A stretch of DNA of 64,000 nucleotides from Lachnospiraceae bacterium M18-1 (GTDB taxonomy: Bacteria > Bacillota > Clostridia > Lachnospirales > Lachnospiraceae), in contig KE159605.1 of assembly GCA_000403295.2 (NCBI GenBank), positions 1,882,193 to 1,946,192 on the forward strand. The letters run 5' to 3'. The notes under the pieces are model-generated. The model was not told the origin of the DNA and searched no databases. It was given only the letters and a program-made list of their open reading frames with translations. Positions 34,307 to 41,525 of this stretch are shown here, one piece after another. Position 1 is the stretch's first letter; every line of letters starts with the position of its first letter. The translations under genes and the position numbers were made by a program.

Positions 34307-35386
34307 TCAAAAATCCCCCTTTTCCAAATCGTCAAGCCTATCTGCCATTTCTGCCTGCTTTGACGGAAACAAGTGTGCATAACGGTAAGTGATTTCAATG
34401 CTCTCATGCCCCACACGGTCAGCAATCGCCACTGCCGAGAATCCCATGTCAATCAATAAACTGATGTGGCTATGCCGCAAATCGTGAATCCGTATACGTT
34501 TTACGCCTGCGGCTTTTGCGCCCCTGTCCATTTCGTGGTGAAGATAACTCTTTGTCACCGTGAAAATGCGGTCTTTCTTTTTTAACCCATAAAGCATACT
34601 GATATACTCCTGCATTTCCTCACAGAGGAACTTCGGCATTTTGATTGTGCGGTTGCTCTTTTTCGTTTTCGGAGAGGTAATCACATCCTCACCATGCAGG
34701 CGTTGGTAGGACTTGTTAATCGTGACCGTTTCCTTGTCAAAGTCATAGTCTGCGGCGGTCAATGCTAATAATTCTCCCTCACGGATGCCACACCAGTAAA
34801 GCATTTCAAAAGCATAAAAGGAAACCGGCTTGTCCATCATTTCATCTGCAAACTTCTTATATTCCTCTTTTGTCCAGAACAGCATTTCCTTGTGTTCCTC
34901 GCTCCCCATGTTCCCCGCCTTTGCCGCAGGATTGGAGCGTAGGTCATAATACCGTACCGCATGGTTGAAGATAGCGGAAAGCTGGTTGTGGACGGTTTTC
35001 AGATACGTCTGCGAATAGGGACTGCGTTTTTCATCACGGTAGGCAAGCAGCTCATTCTGCCATGCGATAATTTCCTTTGTTCCAATCTCGCTAATCTTCA
35101 TCTTTCCAAAGTACGGAAGAATCTTCGTCCGAATGATATGCTCCTTTGTCAGCCAAGTGTTCTCCTTTAAACGATTTTTAACATCATTTTTATAAAGCTC
35201 CGTAAAATCTTCAAAGTCCATGTCAAGGTCAGCAGAATTTTGTAACTGGAACTTCCGCTCCCACTCCTGCGCTTCCCGCTTTGTGGCAAACCCACGCTTG
35301 CATTTCTGCTTACGCTCCCCTTTCCAGTTCACATACCGAGCCATCACATACCAAGTGCCATTGCCCTCATTCTTAAATACTGGCAT
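34307..35386 (-). CDS. int: Tyrosine integrase of element 2
   Basis: 359 residues: an N-terminal AP2-like arm domain (GNGTWYVMARYVNWKGERKQ), a SAM-like domain, and a catalytic domain with Arg in CGIREGELLALTAADY, HDLRHSHIS, and GHESIEITYRYAHLFP. A canonical R-H-R-H-Y set is visible. It follows the Xis-like gene without a gap and probably recombines att1/att2-type sites, since it lies 1.1 kb from att2. Confidence 0.95.
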   Translation of the reverse strand: MPVFKNEGNGTWYVMARYVNWKGERKQKCKRGFATKREAQEWERKFQLQNSADLDMDFEDFTELYKNDVKNRLKENTWLTKEHIIRTKILPYFGKMKISEIGTKEIIAWQNELLAYRDEKRSPYSQTYLKTVHNQLSAIFNHAVRYYDLRSNPAAKAGNMGSEEHKEMLFWTKEEYKKFADEMMDKPVSFYAFEMLYWCGIREGELLALTAADYDFDKETVTINKSYQRLHGEDVITSPKTKKSNRTIKMPKFLCEEMQEYISMLYGLKKKDRIFTVTKSYLHHEMDRGAKAAGVKRIRIHDLRHSHISLLIDMGFSAVAIADRVGHESIEITYRYAHLFPSKQAEMADRLDDLEKGDF

Positions 35387-35575
35387 TTAACTTTCCCCCT
35401 TTCCCGCTCCGTAGAGCCTTTCCTGAAAATACTGGCGGTTCACTCTCCCTGCAATCGTAATAAACCCCTGCTCCTTCAGCTCATCATTCAATTTCTTGAT
35501 AAGTTTGTAGGCATAAGGCTTTGATACAGAAAGCTCCTGCGCCACCTCATCCACACGGATAAATTTGTTGTCCAT
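35387..35575 (-). CDS. xis: Small excisionase-like DNA-binding protein
   Basis: 62 residues: FIRVDEVAQELSVSKPYAYK then LIKKLNDELKEQGFITIAGR, a MerR/Xis-type winged helix used in excisionases. It is directly upstream of the integrase (adjacent codons) and has its own strong promoter. A TAAGCGTTTTTGCTTA palindrome in its leader recurs beside att2. Confidence 0.8.
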   Translation of the reverse strand: MDNKFIRVDEVAQELSVSKPYAYKLIKKLNDELKEQGFITIAGRVNRQYFQERLYGAGKGES

Positions 35576-35596
35576 ACAACTTCTCCTTTCTCTTTT

Positions 35597-35612
35597 TAAG
35601 CGTTTTTGCTTA
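35597..35612. promoter_or_regulatory. TAAGC(G/A)TTTTTGCTTA palindrome, xis-leader copy
   Basis: TAAGCGTTTTTGCTTA between the xis -10 box and start codon. The second copy, TAAGCATTTTTGCTTA, is at 36497-36512 and abuts the att2 core. One mismatch in 16. A shared binding site for Xis or the XRE regulator is inferred. Confidence 0.55.
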
Positions 35613-35616
35613 ATTC

Positions 35617-35645
35617 ATAATACTAAACATTTTTGCTACTGTCAA
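35617..35645 (-). promoter_or_regulatory. Promoter of xis-int operon
   Basis: Minus strand: -35 TTGACA (35645-35640) and -10 TATTAT (35622-35617), 17-bp spacing; near-consensus. Confidence 0.8.
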
Positions 35646-35687
35646 TAGGTTTGCAAGAAAATATTAAACTTTTTTGTTTCGTTTCTC

Positions 35688-35717
35688 TTGACTTCCATTA
35701 AACATATATGCTATACT
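35688..35717 (+). promoter_or_regulatory. Promoter of the XRE gene with overlapping inverted repeat
   Basis: -35 TTGACT (35688-35693) and -10 TATACT (35712-35717), 18-bp spacing. A perfect 9-bp inverted repeat ACTCCTTGT (35715-35723) / ACAAGGAGT (35734-35742) covers the start region and includes the AAGGAG ribosome site. Confidence 0.72.
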
Positions 35718-35750
35718 CCTTGTAAACATAGGAACAAGGAGTGAAACATT

Positions 35751-36281
35751 ATGGCGATTGGCGAAAGAATACATTTTTTCCGCATTATGCGGGGCATGAC
35801 GCAGAAATATCTTGGTATGCTTGTCGGGTTTCCCGAACGGAGCGCAGATGTGCGTCTGGCACAATACGAAACAGGCTCTCGTAAGCCAAAAACAGACCTA
35901 ACGGCTGCACTGGCACAGGCTCTTGACGTTGTGCCGCAGGCTCTGGACATACCCGACATTGACAGCTATATCGGGCTTATGCACACCCTATTTGCCCTTG
36001 AGGACAATTACGGTCTTACCATCACTGAAGCAGACGGAGAAGTCTGCTTAAAGGTCAACAAAGATAAAAGTAAGAATGCCGCCGAGTTACTGAAAATGCT
36101 CTCTGCTTGGAAAGAACAGGCAGACAAACTCTCCACCGAGGAAATCAGCAAGGAGGAATACGACCAGTGGCGGTACAATTATCCAAAATTTGACACTACA
36201 CAACATTGGGAGAAAGCTCCCTCTAAGGAATTAAGCGATGCCTTAGTCGAAGCATTCAAAGACCGACTTCCTAAAGATTGA
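35751..36281 (+). CDS. XRE-family transcriptional regulator of element 2
   Basis: 176 residues with an N-terminal Cro/C1-type helix-turn-helix (IGERIHFFRIMRGMTQKYLG ... LAQYETGSRKPK) and a C-terminal helical region (NAAELLKMLSAWKEQADKLS). It is divergent from xis-int, the usual arrangement for a regulator that controls excision. AAGGAG lies 8 bp upstream and can be sequestered in a hairpin. Confidence 0.85.
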   Translation: MAIGERIHFFRIMRGMTQKYLGMLVGFPERSADVRLAQYETGSRKPKTDLTAALAQALDVVPQALDIPDIDSYIGLMHTLFALEDNYGLTITEADGEVCLKVNKDKSKNAAELLKMLSAWKEQADKLSTEEISKEEYDQWRYNYPKFDTTQHWEKAPSKELSDALVEAFKDRLPKD

Positions 36282-36292
36282 TAAAGACGAAA

Positions 36293-36336
36293 AAACGCCC
36301 TTAGCCATGAGTTCCTACCCACAGCTGAGGGCGTTT
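36293..36336 (+). terminator. Terminator after the XRE gene
   Basis: AAACGCCCTTAGC (36293-36305) pairs with GCTGAGGGCGTTT (36324-36336), one mismatch; T-rich afterwards. Confidence 0.8.
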
Positions 36337-36430
36337 CTAATATGGATTTATTTCAGTCATCCAAACCACTTAAAAATCATTCTCCCACCTGTAAACCATC
36401 AGACAGTAAGAATAATCGCACTCAAACGAC

Positions 36431-36448
36431 TGTTATCAATTTGTTATC
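36431..36448. repeat. Arm-type repeat near the right end of element 2
   Basis: TGTTATCAATTTGTTATC; the matching site TGTTATCATTTTGTTATC is at 25571-25588 near the left end (1 mismatch in 18, same orientation). Probable integrase arm sites. Confidence 0.6.
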
Positions 36449-36511
36449 AAAAGACCTCTTGAAAGTCCGCAAACCCGCATAAACACTGGATTCACTAAGC
36501 ATTTTTGCTTA

Positions 36512-36524
36512 TTCGAACTCAATC
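36512..36524. other. att2: guaA-derived attachment site between elements 2 and 3
   Basis: ATTCGAACTCAAT preceded by T; on the minus strand it encodes Ile-Glu-Phe-Glu then TAA. The 345 bp from 36282 to 36626 hold only this site, a terminator, arm repeats and the left end of element 3; no gene is seen. Confidence 0.85.
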
Positions 36525-36546
36525 TGTTTTTAAAAAATTTTCTTTA

Positions 36547-36562
36547 GTATTTATGCGGCTTT
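36547..36562 (+). repeat. Left subterminal inverted repeat of element 3
   Basis: GTATTTATGCGGCTTT; exact reverse complement at 43134-43149. A second pair TTTTTAACCCCA (36590-36601) matches 43116-43127 in reverse complement. Confidence 0.8.
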
Positions 36563-36626
36563 TAGGCTTTTTTATAGTGACAACCCCACTTTTTAACCCC
36601 ATTTTGAGAAATCCGCATTTCCCAGT

Positions 36627-36974
36627 TTACCAGTCCTCTACCATGTCTAATAGGGACTTCTTTTTCTTTGATGTAGGAATGATAGAGGGGTTATATCTCT
36701 CACAAAATGCCCTCTTTATTGATATAAAATTGGTTCTTTTTTTCCCATTCTTATCAGCCTTATTATTATCATTAACAACTTGCTTGAACCATTTCTTGTC
36801 TTTTGGTGCATATTCCAAAATATAATTTATCATATCATCATTTGTAATTTCTTTATAAGGCACATTGTTACATTCCTTATTCAGCTTTTCATGTGGAATA
36901 GACTGTTTTTTTGTTTTCTCTTTCTTTTCTTCCTGTTCTATTACCTGTTCTTCTTTGTTTACTTTTGTTGCCAT
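36627..36974 (-). CDS. Lysine-rich unknown protein (element 3)
   Basis: 115 residues; minus-strand AGAGAGGTATATAC precedes the ATG. The N-terminal 30 residues are Lys/Glu repeats, then a compact part (YKEITNDDMINYILEYAPKD, KKWFKQVVNDNNKADKNGKK). No family recognised. The same AGAGAGGTA leader motif occurs before several genes of this element. Confidence 0.65.
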   Translation of the reverse strand: MATKVNKEEQVIEQEEKKEKTKKQSIPHEKLNKECNNVPYKEITNDDMINYILEYAPKDKKWFKQVVNDNNKADKNGKKRTNFISIKRAFCERYNPSIIPTSKKKKSLLDMVEDW

Positions 36975-37061
36975 AAGTATATACCTCTCTTTCTTTTCTA
37001 TTGTCTGCTATTGATATAGATAGATTAGCACATATCATAAATAAATGCAACTACTTTTCTA

Positions 37062-37262
37062 TTAGTCCTTTATAAACTCTATTATCTCACATATATCACA
37101 ATCAAGAATATTACACATAGTATTTAATATACTTACTTTTACATTCTCATTTCTTTTTAACCTTGTTATTTGTGCCGGACTTATGCCATATTCATTGATT
37201 AACTTGTATTGTGAAATGTTTTTCTCTCTCATTACTTCCCACAGCTTATCAAATACAATCAT
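37062..37262 (-). CDS. Small XRE/Cro-type repressor (element 3)
   Basis: 66 residues, a complete Cro/C1 helix-turn-helix: LWEVMREKNISQYKLINEYG, ISPAQITRLKRNENVKVSIL, NTMCNILDCDICEIIEFI. It is divergent from the next gene, with a 10-bp perfect inverted repeat in the shared intergenic region; typical of a phage- or element-type repressor switch. Confidence 0.85.
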   Translation of the reverse strand: MIVFDKLWEVMREKNISQYKLINEYGISPAQITRLKRNENVKVSILNTMCNILDCDICEIIEFIKD

Positions 37263-37299
37263 TTCCCTTTACCTCTCTTTCTGTTTTCTACTTGAATAA

Positions 37300-37340
37300 T
37301 AACCGCTAAAGGTATATACTTGAATTACCGTTAGCGGTTA
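37300..37340. promoter_or_regulatory. Operator-like inverted repeat between the repressor and the exported-protein gene
   Basis: TAACCGCTAA (37300-37309) and TTAGCGGTTA (37331-37340), perfect 10-bp arms separated by 21 bp. Likely binding site of the adjacent XRE repressor. Confidence 0.7.
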
Positions 37341-37369
37341 TGGATAAAAAGAAAGAGAGGTAAACAGTA

Positions 37370-38032
37370 ATGAAAAGAAAGGTTTTTAAAGTTTTAGGAG
37401 TTGCGGCAATAGCTTTTATTATGGCTTGTTTAGTGCTTATTATATTTTTGTATCTGCTAGATAAGGATAGTAAAGAATATATAGCACAATTAGAAGAAAA
37501 CAATAAAACAATACAAGAGGAACAAGATAGAAATAAGGGTACAAAAGAAAATCCATATACACTGGAAGATACTATTGTTATTACTTGCTATGCGTGGGAG
37601 GGTAATAGAATATTGGGAGGTACAGTTATAGGAAGTAATACATTTGAATTGAGTAATTTTAGAATTGAAACTGGTAATTTATCAAGTTTTAATAATGCGG
37701 AAAATATAAAAGTTTTAGTTTTTGATAAGAAGTGTATAGAAACTTGTTATGAAAACGGTATAAATTGGTTAGATACAGGTGATATATTTATTGATAATTT
37801 CTTTAATGATAATATGCAAAGTATAGATTATACTAATATATCAGAAGAATATACTAAAAAAGAAAGAAATAATATAGTATATTATGAGGGTACTACATAT
37901 TCAGAAGCCTATGCAATGTGCAAAATAGAAAATTTTAATATAATAAATAGTGATGAAATATATAGTTTAATGAGAATCCTATGTTATGATGAAAATTTAG
38001 ATGAACAATATGTGTATGTAAAGATAGATTAA
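37370..38032 (+). CDS. Membrane-anchored exported protein of unknown function (element 3)
   Basis: 220 residues with one N-terminal membrane segment (VLGVAAIAFIMACLVLIIFL, about 8-27), a helical stalk (YIAQLEENNKTIQEEQDRNK) and a predicted beta-rich extracellular domain. No motif identified. GAGAGGTAAA is the ribosome site. AT content is extreme even for this element. Confidence 0.75.
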   Translation: MKRKVFKVLGVAAIAFIMACLVLIIFLYLLDKDSKEYIAQLEENNKTIQEEQDRNKGTKENPYTLEDTIVITCYAWEGNRILGGTVIGSNTFELSNFRIETGNLSSFNNAENIKVLVFDKKCIETCYENGINWLDTGDIFIDNFFNDNMQSIDYTNISEEYTKKERNNIVYYEGTTYSEAYAMCKIENFNIINSDEIYSLMRILCYDENLDEQYVYVKID

Positions 38033-38050
38033 AATTTATATAGATATAGT

Positions 38051-38080
38051 AAAGGCTATCTGTAAAAGGATAGCTTTTTT
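38051..38080 (+). terminator. Terminator after the exported-protein gene
   Basis: AAAGGCTATC / GATAGCTTTTTT; GCTATC (38055-38060) pairs with GATAGC (38069-38074), then six T. Confidence 0.75.
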
Positions 38081-38217
38081 CTTTGCGTTTGTTGATATGG
38101 AACGGAAAAGGCTAGAGCAAAAACAGAGTATACTTGAATTTTACAAGCTGAAACCGCCCAAAGAACGTAAATTCAAACTTGTTTTTATATTCATTTTACA
38201 AAATGTAAAGAAAGTTA

Positions 38218-38246
38218 TTGACTTTGTTTTTACTTTATGATAATAT
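38218..38246 (+). promoter_or_regulatory. Promoter of the resolvase gene
   Basis: -35 TTGACT (38218-38223) and -10 TAATAT (38241-38246), 17-bp spacing. Confidence 0.6.
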
Positions 38247-38292
38247 ATAACCATAAGGAAACAACAGAAAAATATAAAGAGAGGTATATAAA

Positions 38293-38862
38293 ATGAAAAT
38301 AGCTTATGTAAGAGTATCAACAGTAGAACAAAACGAACAAAGGCAAGTAGTAGCTTTAGAAAAGCATTGTATAGAAAAATGGTATATAGAAAAGGTAAGC
38401 GGAAAAGATACCAATAGACCAAAACTAAAGGAAATGTTAGAGTTTGCTAGAGAGGGAGATATAATATATATACATGATTTTAGCAGACTTGCAAGAAGTA
38501 CAAAAGATTTACTTGATATAGTTGAACAATTAAATAATAAAGGTATTCACTTAGTAAGCAATAAAGAGAATATAGACAGTAGCACACCAACAGGAAAGTT
38601 AATGCTTACTATGATAGGAGCAATAGCAGAATTTGAAAGACAGAATTTGTTAGAGCGTCAAAAAGAGGGTATAGCAATAGCAAAGGAACAAGGAAAGTTT
38701 AAAGGCGGTCAAGTTAAAAAGATTGATGATACACTTTTCAATAATCTGTTAGAGCAATACAATACAAGAGCAATCACTAAAAAAGAGTTTGCGGAAAAGT
38801 TAAATGTCAGCAGACCAACACTTGACAAGCTGTTAAAGGAAAAATCAGAAAAGGCGGTTTAA
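38293..38862 (+). CDS. Serine recombinase (resolvase/invertase family)
   Basis: 189 residues. Catalytic Ser in YVRVSTVEQNEQRQ (residue 9), the conserved IYIHDFSRLARSTKDLLDIV and LMLTMIGAIAEFERQNLLER segments, and a C-terminal helix-turn-helix (ITKKEFAEKLNVSRPTLDKL). Length is that of plasmid resolvases, which resolve dimers; with the adjacent replication-like module this suggests element 3 has a circular replicating phase. Confidence 0.92.
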   Translation: MKIAYVRVSTVEQNEQRQVVALEKHCIEKWYIEKVSGKDTNRPKLKEMLEFAREGDIIYIHDFSRLARSTKDLLDIVEQLNNKGIHLVSNKENIDSSTPTGKLMLTMIGAIAEFERQNLLERQKEGIAIAKEQGKFKGGQVKKIDDTLFNNLLEQYNTRAITKKEFAEKLNVSRPTLDKLLKEKSEKAV

Positions 38863-38876
38863 TAGACCGCTTTTTG
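38851..38876 (+). terminator. Terminator of the resolvase gene
   Basis: AAGGCGGTTTAATAGACCGCTTTTT-type hairpin; GCGGT (38854-38858) pairs with ACCGC (38866-38870). The stem overlaps the stop codon. Confidence 0.65.
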
Positions 38877-38918
38877 ATTTTATATAAAATAAATAATACA
38901 ATAAAGGAGTAATATAAA

Positions 38919-39071
38919 ATGTTAAATACAAATATAGAAAGTAATATCAACAGTATTCCATATCTTTTGTATATGAGCGAACAAGAGCAAAAAGAAAAGG
39001 ACAGCGGAAACGAGAAACAAAATACCATTTGGAGAGCGAACAACCCACCACTAGCCCATAATCGAGATTGA
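38919..39071 (+). CDS. Small acidic unknown protein (50 aa, element 3)
   Basis: A 50-codon frame starting ATG 38919 with AAAGGAGT 8 bp upstream: MLNTNIESNINSIPYLLYMS, EQEQKEKDSGNEKQNTIW, ending HNRD. No family. Listed because the ribosome site is good and a terminator-like stem (AAAGAGTTTGC ... GGCAATCTCTTTTT, about 39110-39142) follows. Confidence 0.5.
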   Translation: MLNTNIESNINSIPYLLYMSEQEQKEKDSGNEKQNTIWRANNPPLAHNRD

Positions 39072-39248
39072 AAAAATATTTATCCCGAATACCACGCCCC
39101 ACTATCCTAGAAAGAGTTTGCTATATATTGGCAATCTCTTTTTATTTTGTCCTATCCTGCTAGAAAATTTTGGACACTTTAGGAAAAATGCTTATAGCAG
39201 ATTTTTATATATCCATGAAAGAACAAAAGAAAGGATATATAAAACGCT

Positions 39249-39806
39249 ATGAAAAAGATAGGAACACCATACAAAGACTATTATTATCTTGACGGACTAA
39301 AGGTATATAATAGTTTAACAAAAAAGTATTTAAGAATGAATACAAATATGTTTACGCTTGTTAATAAAGATGATAAGAGAGTAAAGGCAACATTAAAAGA
39401 ATTATATTATATGGTAAATCATAAAGTATATTGTGTTGATAATATAAAAGATTTACAAGGCGAACAATGGAAAGAGATAGAAGAAAGCGGCGGCAACTAT
39501 TTTATTTCCAATATGGGAAGAATAAAGAGTTATAAAGGATATAACGCTAAAATATTAGTAATTCCTACTCAAAAAGGATATAAAAGGATAAGCATGGACT
39601 TTGGAACGGGCAAAGCAAACTATTTAGTACATAAGTTAGTAGCACAATATTTTCTTCCTCTACCAACAAAGGTATTTTGTGAGATACACCATAAAGATTT
39701 TAATAGTTTAAATAATAAAGCAGATAATCTTGTATGGGTAACAAAAGAAGAACATAAAGAAATACATAGAAAACATGATAAGGAGATAATTAGAAATGAG
39801 CAATAA
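39249..39806 (+). CDS. NUMOD4/HNH homing-endonuclease-like protein
   Basis: 185 residues. GEQWKEIEESGGNYFISNMG RIKSYKG is a NUMOD4-type segment and HKLVAQYFLPL ... EIHHKDFNSLNNKADNLVWV with TKEEHKEIHRKH is an HNH nuclease core. Such proteins are found free-standing in phages and mobile elements and may cut element-free DNA to favour spread. It overlaps the next gene by 11 bp, so it is coexpressed with the putative initiator. Confidence 0.88.
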   Translation: MKKIGTPYKDYYYLDGLKVYNSLTKKYLRMNTNMFTLVNKDDKRVKATLKELYYMVNHKVYCVDNIKDLQGEQWKEIEESGGNYFISNMGRIKSYKGYNAKILVIPTQKGYKRISMDFGTGKANYLVHKLVAQYFLPLPTKVFCEIHHKDFNSLNNKADNLVWVTKEEHKEIHRKHDKEIIRNEQ

Positions 39807-40548
39807 AGAGCAACAAAGAGTTTTGCCACTGGAAACACAGGATAATAATTTATTGCAAGATAAATCTATTGATTTACAAATATATGAGTTATTCCAAACA
39901 AAAAGCTATATCACAAAAGACAAGATAAGATTTTGTTATAAAAAAGGATTGACACAGAAAAGTCTTTATAATGAGTATAAAAAGAGTTATGATAACAATA
40001 AAAATAAATGTATTAGTTTAAATACATTCAGAAAATATTTTAAAACTTTATTTGATAAAAATATGATAATAGAGGGAGAAGTAACAGATATAAGCGGAAA
40101 AGAAAAAGTAAAAGCCTATATTTTACCACAGGATTATAAAACTTTTCAATTTGTTCCCTTAGAAACCATGCAATTTCTAGTGAATACAACTAATAGAAAT
40201 GTTATAAATATATATGGTTATTTACTGAACAAGAGCAAGTATAAAGAAAACTATACATTTACTTTAAAAGAATTAGTTGTAAATGCTTTAGGATATAATG
40301 AGGAAACAAGCGGTATAGAGCAAAAGGCAAGAGATTGTATTACTTGTCTTGAATTATTTGGATTGATAGAATATAAAGAAATACATGAACTAAATACAAA
40401 TAATAAACCAGTACCAAAGAAAAAACTAATAAAGGTAAATATAGAATGCAAGAAAACAACAGGTAAAAAACAAGTAGATAATACAAATAAACCTATTCAA
40501 CAAAATATAGTAACTAAAGAAGAATTTGAAAAACTATGGTTTAATTAA
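39796..40548 (+). CDS. Putative replication initiator / winged-helix protein of element 3
   Basis: 250 residues. No certain family, but the layout suggests two winged helices: IYELFQTKSYITKDKIRFCY ... SLNTFRKYFKTLFDKNMIIE and, after a NIYGYLLNKSKYKENYTFTL segment, GIEQKARDCITCLELFGLIE. This resembles initiator and DnaD-like proteins that read AT-rich origins. Three 23-bp-spaced repeats lie 46 bp downstream. The call is inference from architecture and context. Confidence 0.6.
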   Translation: MSNKEQQRVLPLETQDNNLLQDKSIDLQIYELFQTKSYITKDKIRFCYKKGLTQKSLYNEYKKSYDNNKNKCISLNTFRKYFKTLFDKNMIIEGEVTDISGKEKVKAYILPQDYKTFQFVPLETMQFLVNTTNRNVINIYGYLLNKSKYKENYTFTLKELVVNALGYNEETSGIEQKARDCITCLELFGLIEYKEIHELNTNNKPVPKKKLIKVNIECKKTTGKKQVDNTNKPIQQNIVTKEEFEKLWFN

Positions 40549-40594
40549 CCCTATAATATGATTTATTTACGATACATATATGATTTAGATATAA

Positions 40595-40663
40595 GGTATA
40601 ATTTTGTTAGAAGTATAGGTATAAAGTTGTTAAATGTAAAGGTATAAAGTTGTTAAAAATAAC
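40595..40663 (+). repeat. Three iterons with exact 23-bp period
   Basis: GGTATAA starts at 40595, 40618 (as AGGTATAA) and 40641; units read GGTATAATTTTGTTAGAA, GGTATAAAGTTGTTAAAT, GGTATAAAGTTGTTAAAA. The second and third share 16 of the first 16 positions. The region is AT-rich and lies just after the putative initiator, a plausible replication origin or autoregulatory site. Confidence 0.75.
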
Positions 40664-40697
40664 AAAATGAAATTTCAAATAATAGGAGCGTGAAAGC

Positions 40698-41093
40698 ATG
40701 ACACCAACAGAAAGATATATAATACAAACAGGGAAAAGCGGTAAATATACATTCATATCAAATACAACAGACTTATATAATAGTTTTGTATCATCACATA
40801 GAGATTTAAGTTATCCGCTTAGAAAAGAAGTAAAAAGAGATAGATATATATTAAATTCACAAGGACTACAAAAGGATATAGAAAAAGTAGTTGATGAATC
40901 ACTACAAAAAGCGGCTACACCTCTAATAGATTTAGTATCAACAGATATAGCGAATGAAGCATATAGCAAATTATATGATATACATAATGGTATAACGCAT
41001 AAATCACAAACAAATAAATTAGGTGCTATGTTGGGTAGAGTGTTGGGAAAGAGTTTAGTAGAGGGCATAACACATATACTTGATGATAAATAA
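40698..41093 (+). CDS. Unknown protein (element 3)
   Basis: 131 residues; GGAGCG upstream of ATG 40698. N-terminal beta-like region (TERYIIQTGKSGKYTFISNT), then helices (LQKDIEKVVDESLQKAATPL) and a Gly/Leu-rich end (LGAMLGRVLGKSLVEGITHI) that may be membrane-interacting. No family recognised. Its position just after the iterons is that of a small replication or partition accessory gene. Confidence 0.65.
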   Translation: MTPTERYIIQTGKSGKYTFISNTTDLYNSFVSSHRDLSYPLRKEVKRDRYILNSQGLQKDIEKVVDESLQKAATPLIDLVSTDIANEAYSKLYDIHNGITHKSQTNKLGAMLGRVLGKSLVEGITHILDDK

Positions 41094-41525
41094 GCGGTTT
41101 TGGCGGTCACTGATACCACAGGCACAGACCAAAGCCGCCTATCCCCTCTCTAACCGCTTTATTTGCCCTTTAGAGCGTTTCTTTTGTTTTTGTGGTAATT
41201 TCCCTATGGTTTTACTTAAAATCCGCTTTAAAAGCCTTGTAGCGTGTCAGAACTGGAACGCCTGCTGCCCGAATCGAAAAATATACAGAGCCATTGACCG
41301 CCCATCAGAGCCAACACAACCACCACAGGGCAAGGACAGCCGCCTATATACCCTCTAGCCGCTTTTATTTGCCTTGTATGCGCTTTCTTTACTTTTGTGG
41401 TATATTTTACCCTTAACAGATTAAAAGTCCTATATGAGCCTTATAGAGCCTTTATAGGCACATATAAGAAATAGGACTTTTAATCATTCATTTTAAACAC
41501 GAAATCGAAAAACATCGTTTTCCGT
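41094..41525. other. 432-bp gene-free region with imperfect direct repeats and a long palindrome
   Basis: Two ~70-bp imperfect direct repeats (about 41131-41200 and 41336-41404; both read AGCCGCCTAT ... CCGCTTT ... TTTTGTGGTA). A near-perfect long hairpin follows: GATTAAAAGTCCTAT (41419-41433) pairs with ATAGGACTTTTAATC (41471-41485), acting as a bidirectional terminator between convergent genes. Confidence 0.7.

Larger units (their letters stand above)
25474..36524. mobile_element. Element 2: integrative mobilizable element with MobV relaxase
   Basis: Bounded by att1 and att2. Carries its own integrase (34307-35386), Xis-like gene, XRE regulator, RepA-type ATPase, MobC-like protein, MobV relaxase and TnpV, but no secretion-channel genes. 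Matching arm-type sites TGTTATCA(T/A)TTTGTTATC lie near both ends (25571-25588 and 36431-36448). It should be mobilizable by a conjugative helper. About 11.05 kb, of which 1.64 kb is a later insertion. Confidence 0.85.

Noticed and set aside
40595..40663. Possible CRISPR-like array
   Set aside because: Only three directly adjoining 23-bp units with no unique spacers and no cas genes; fits iterons.
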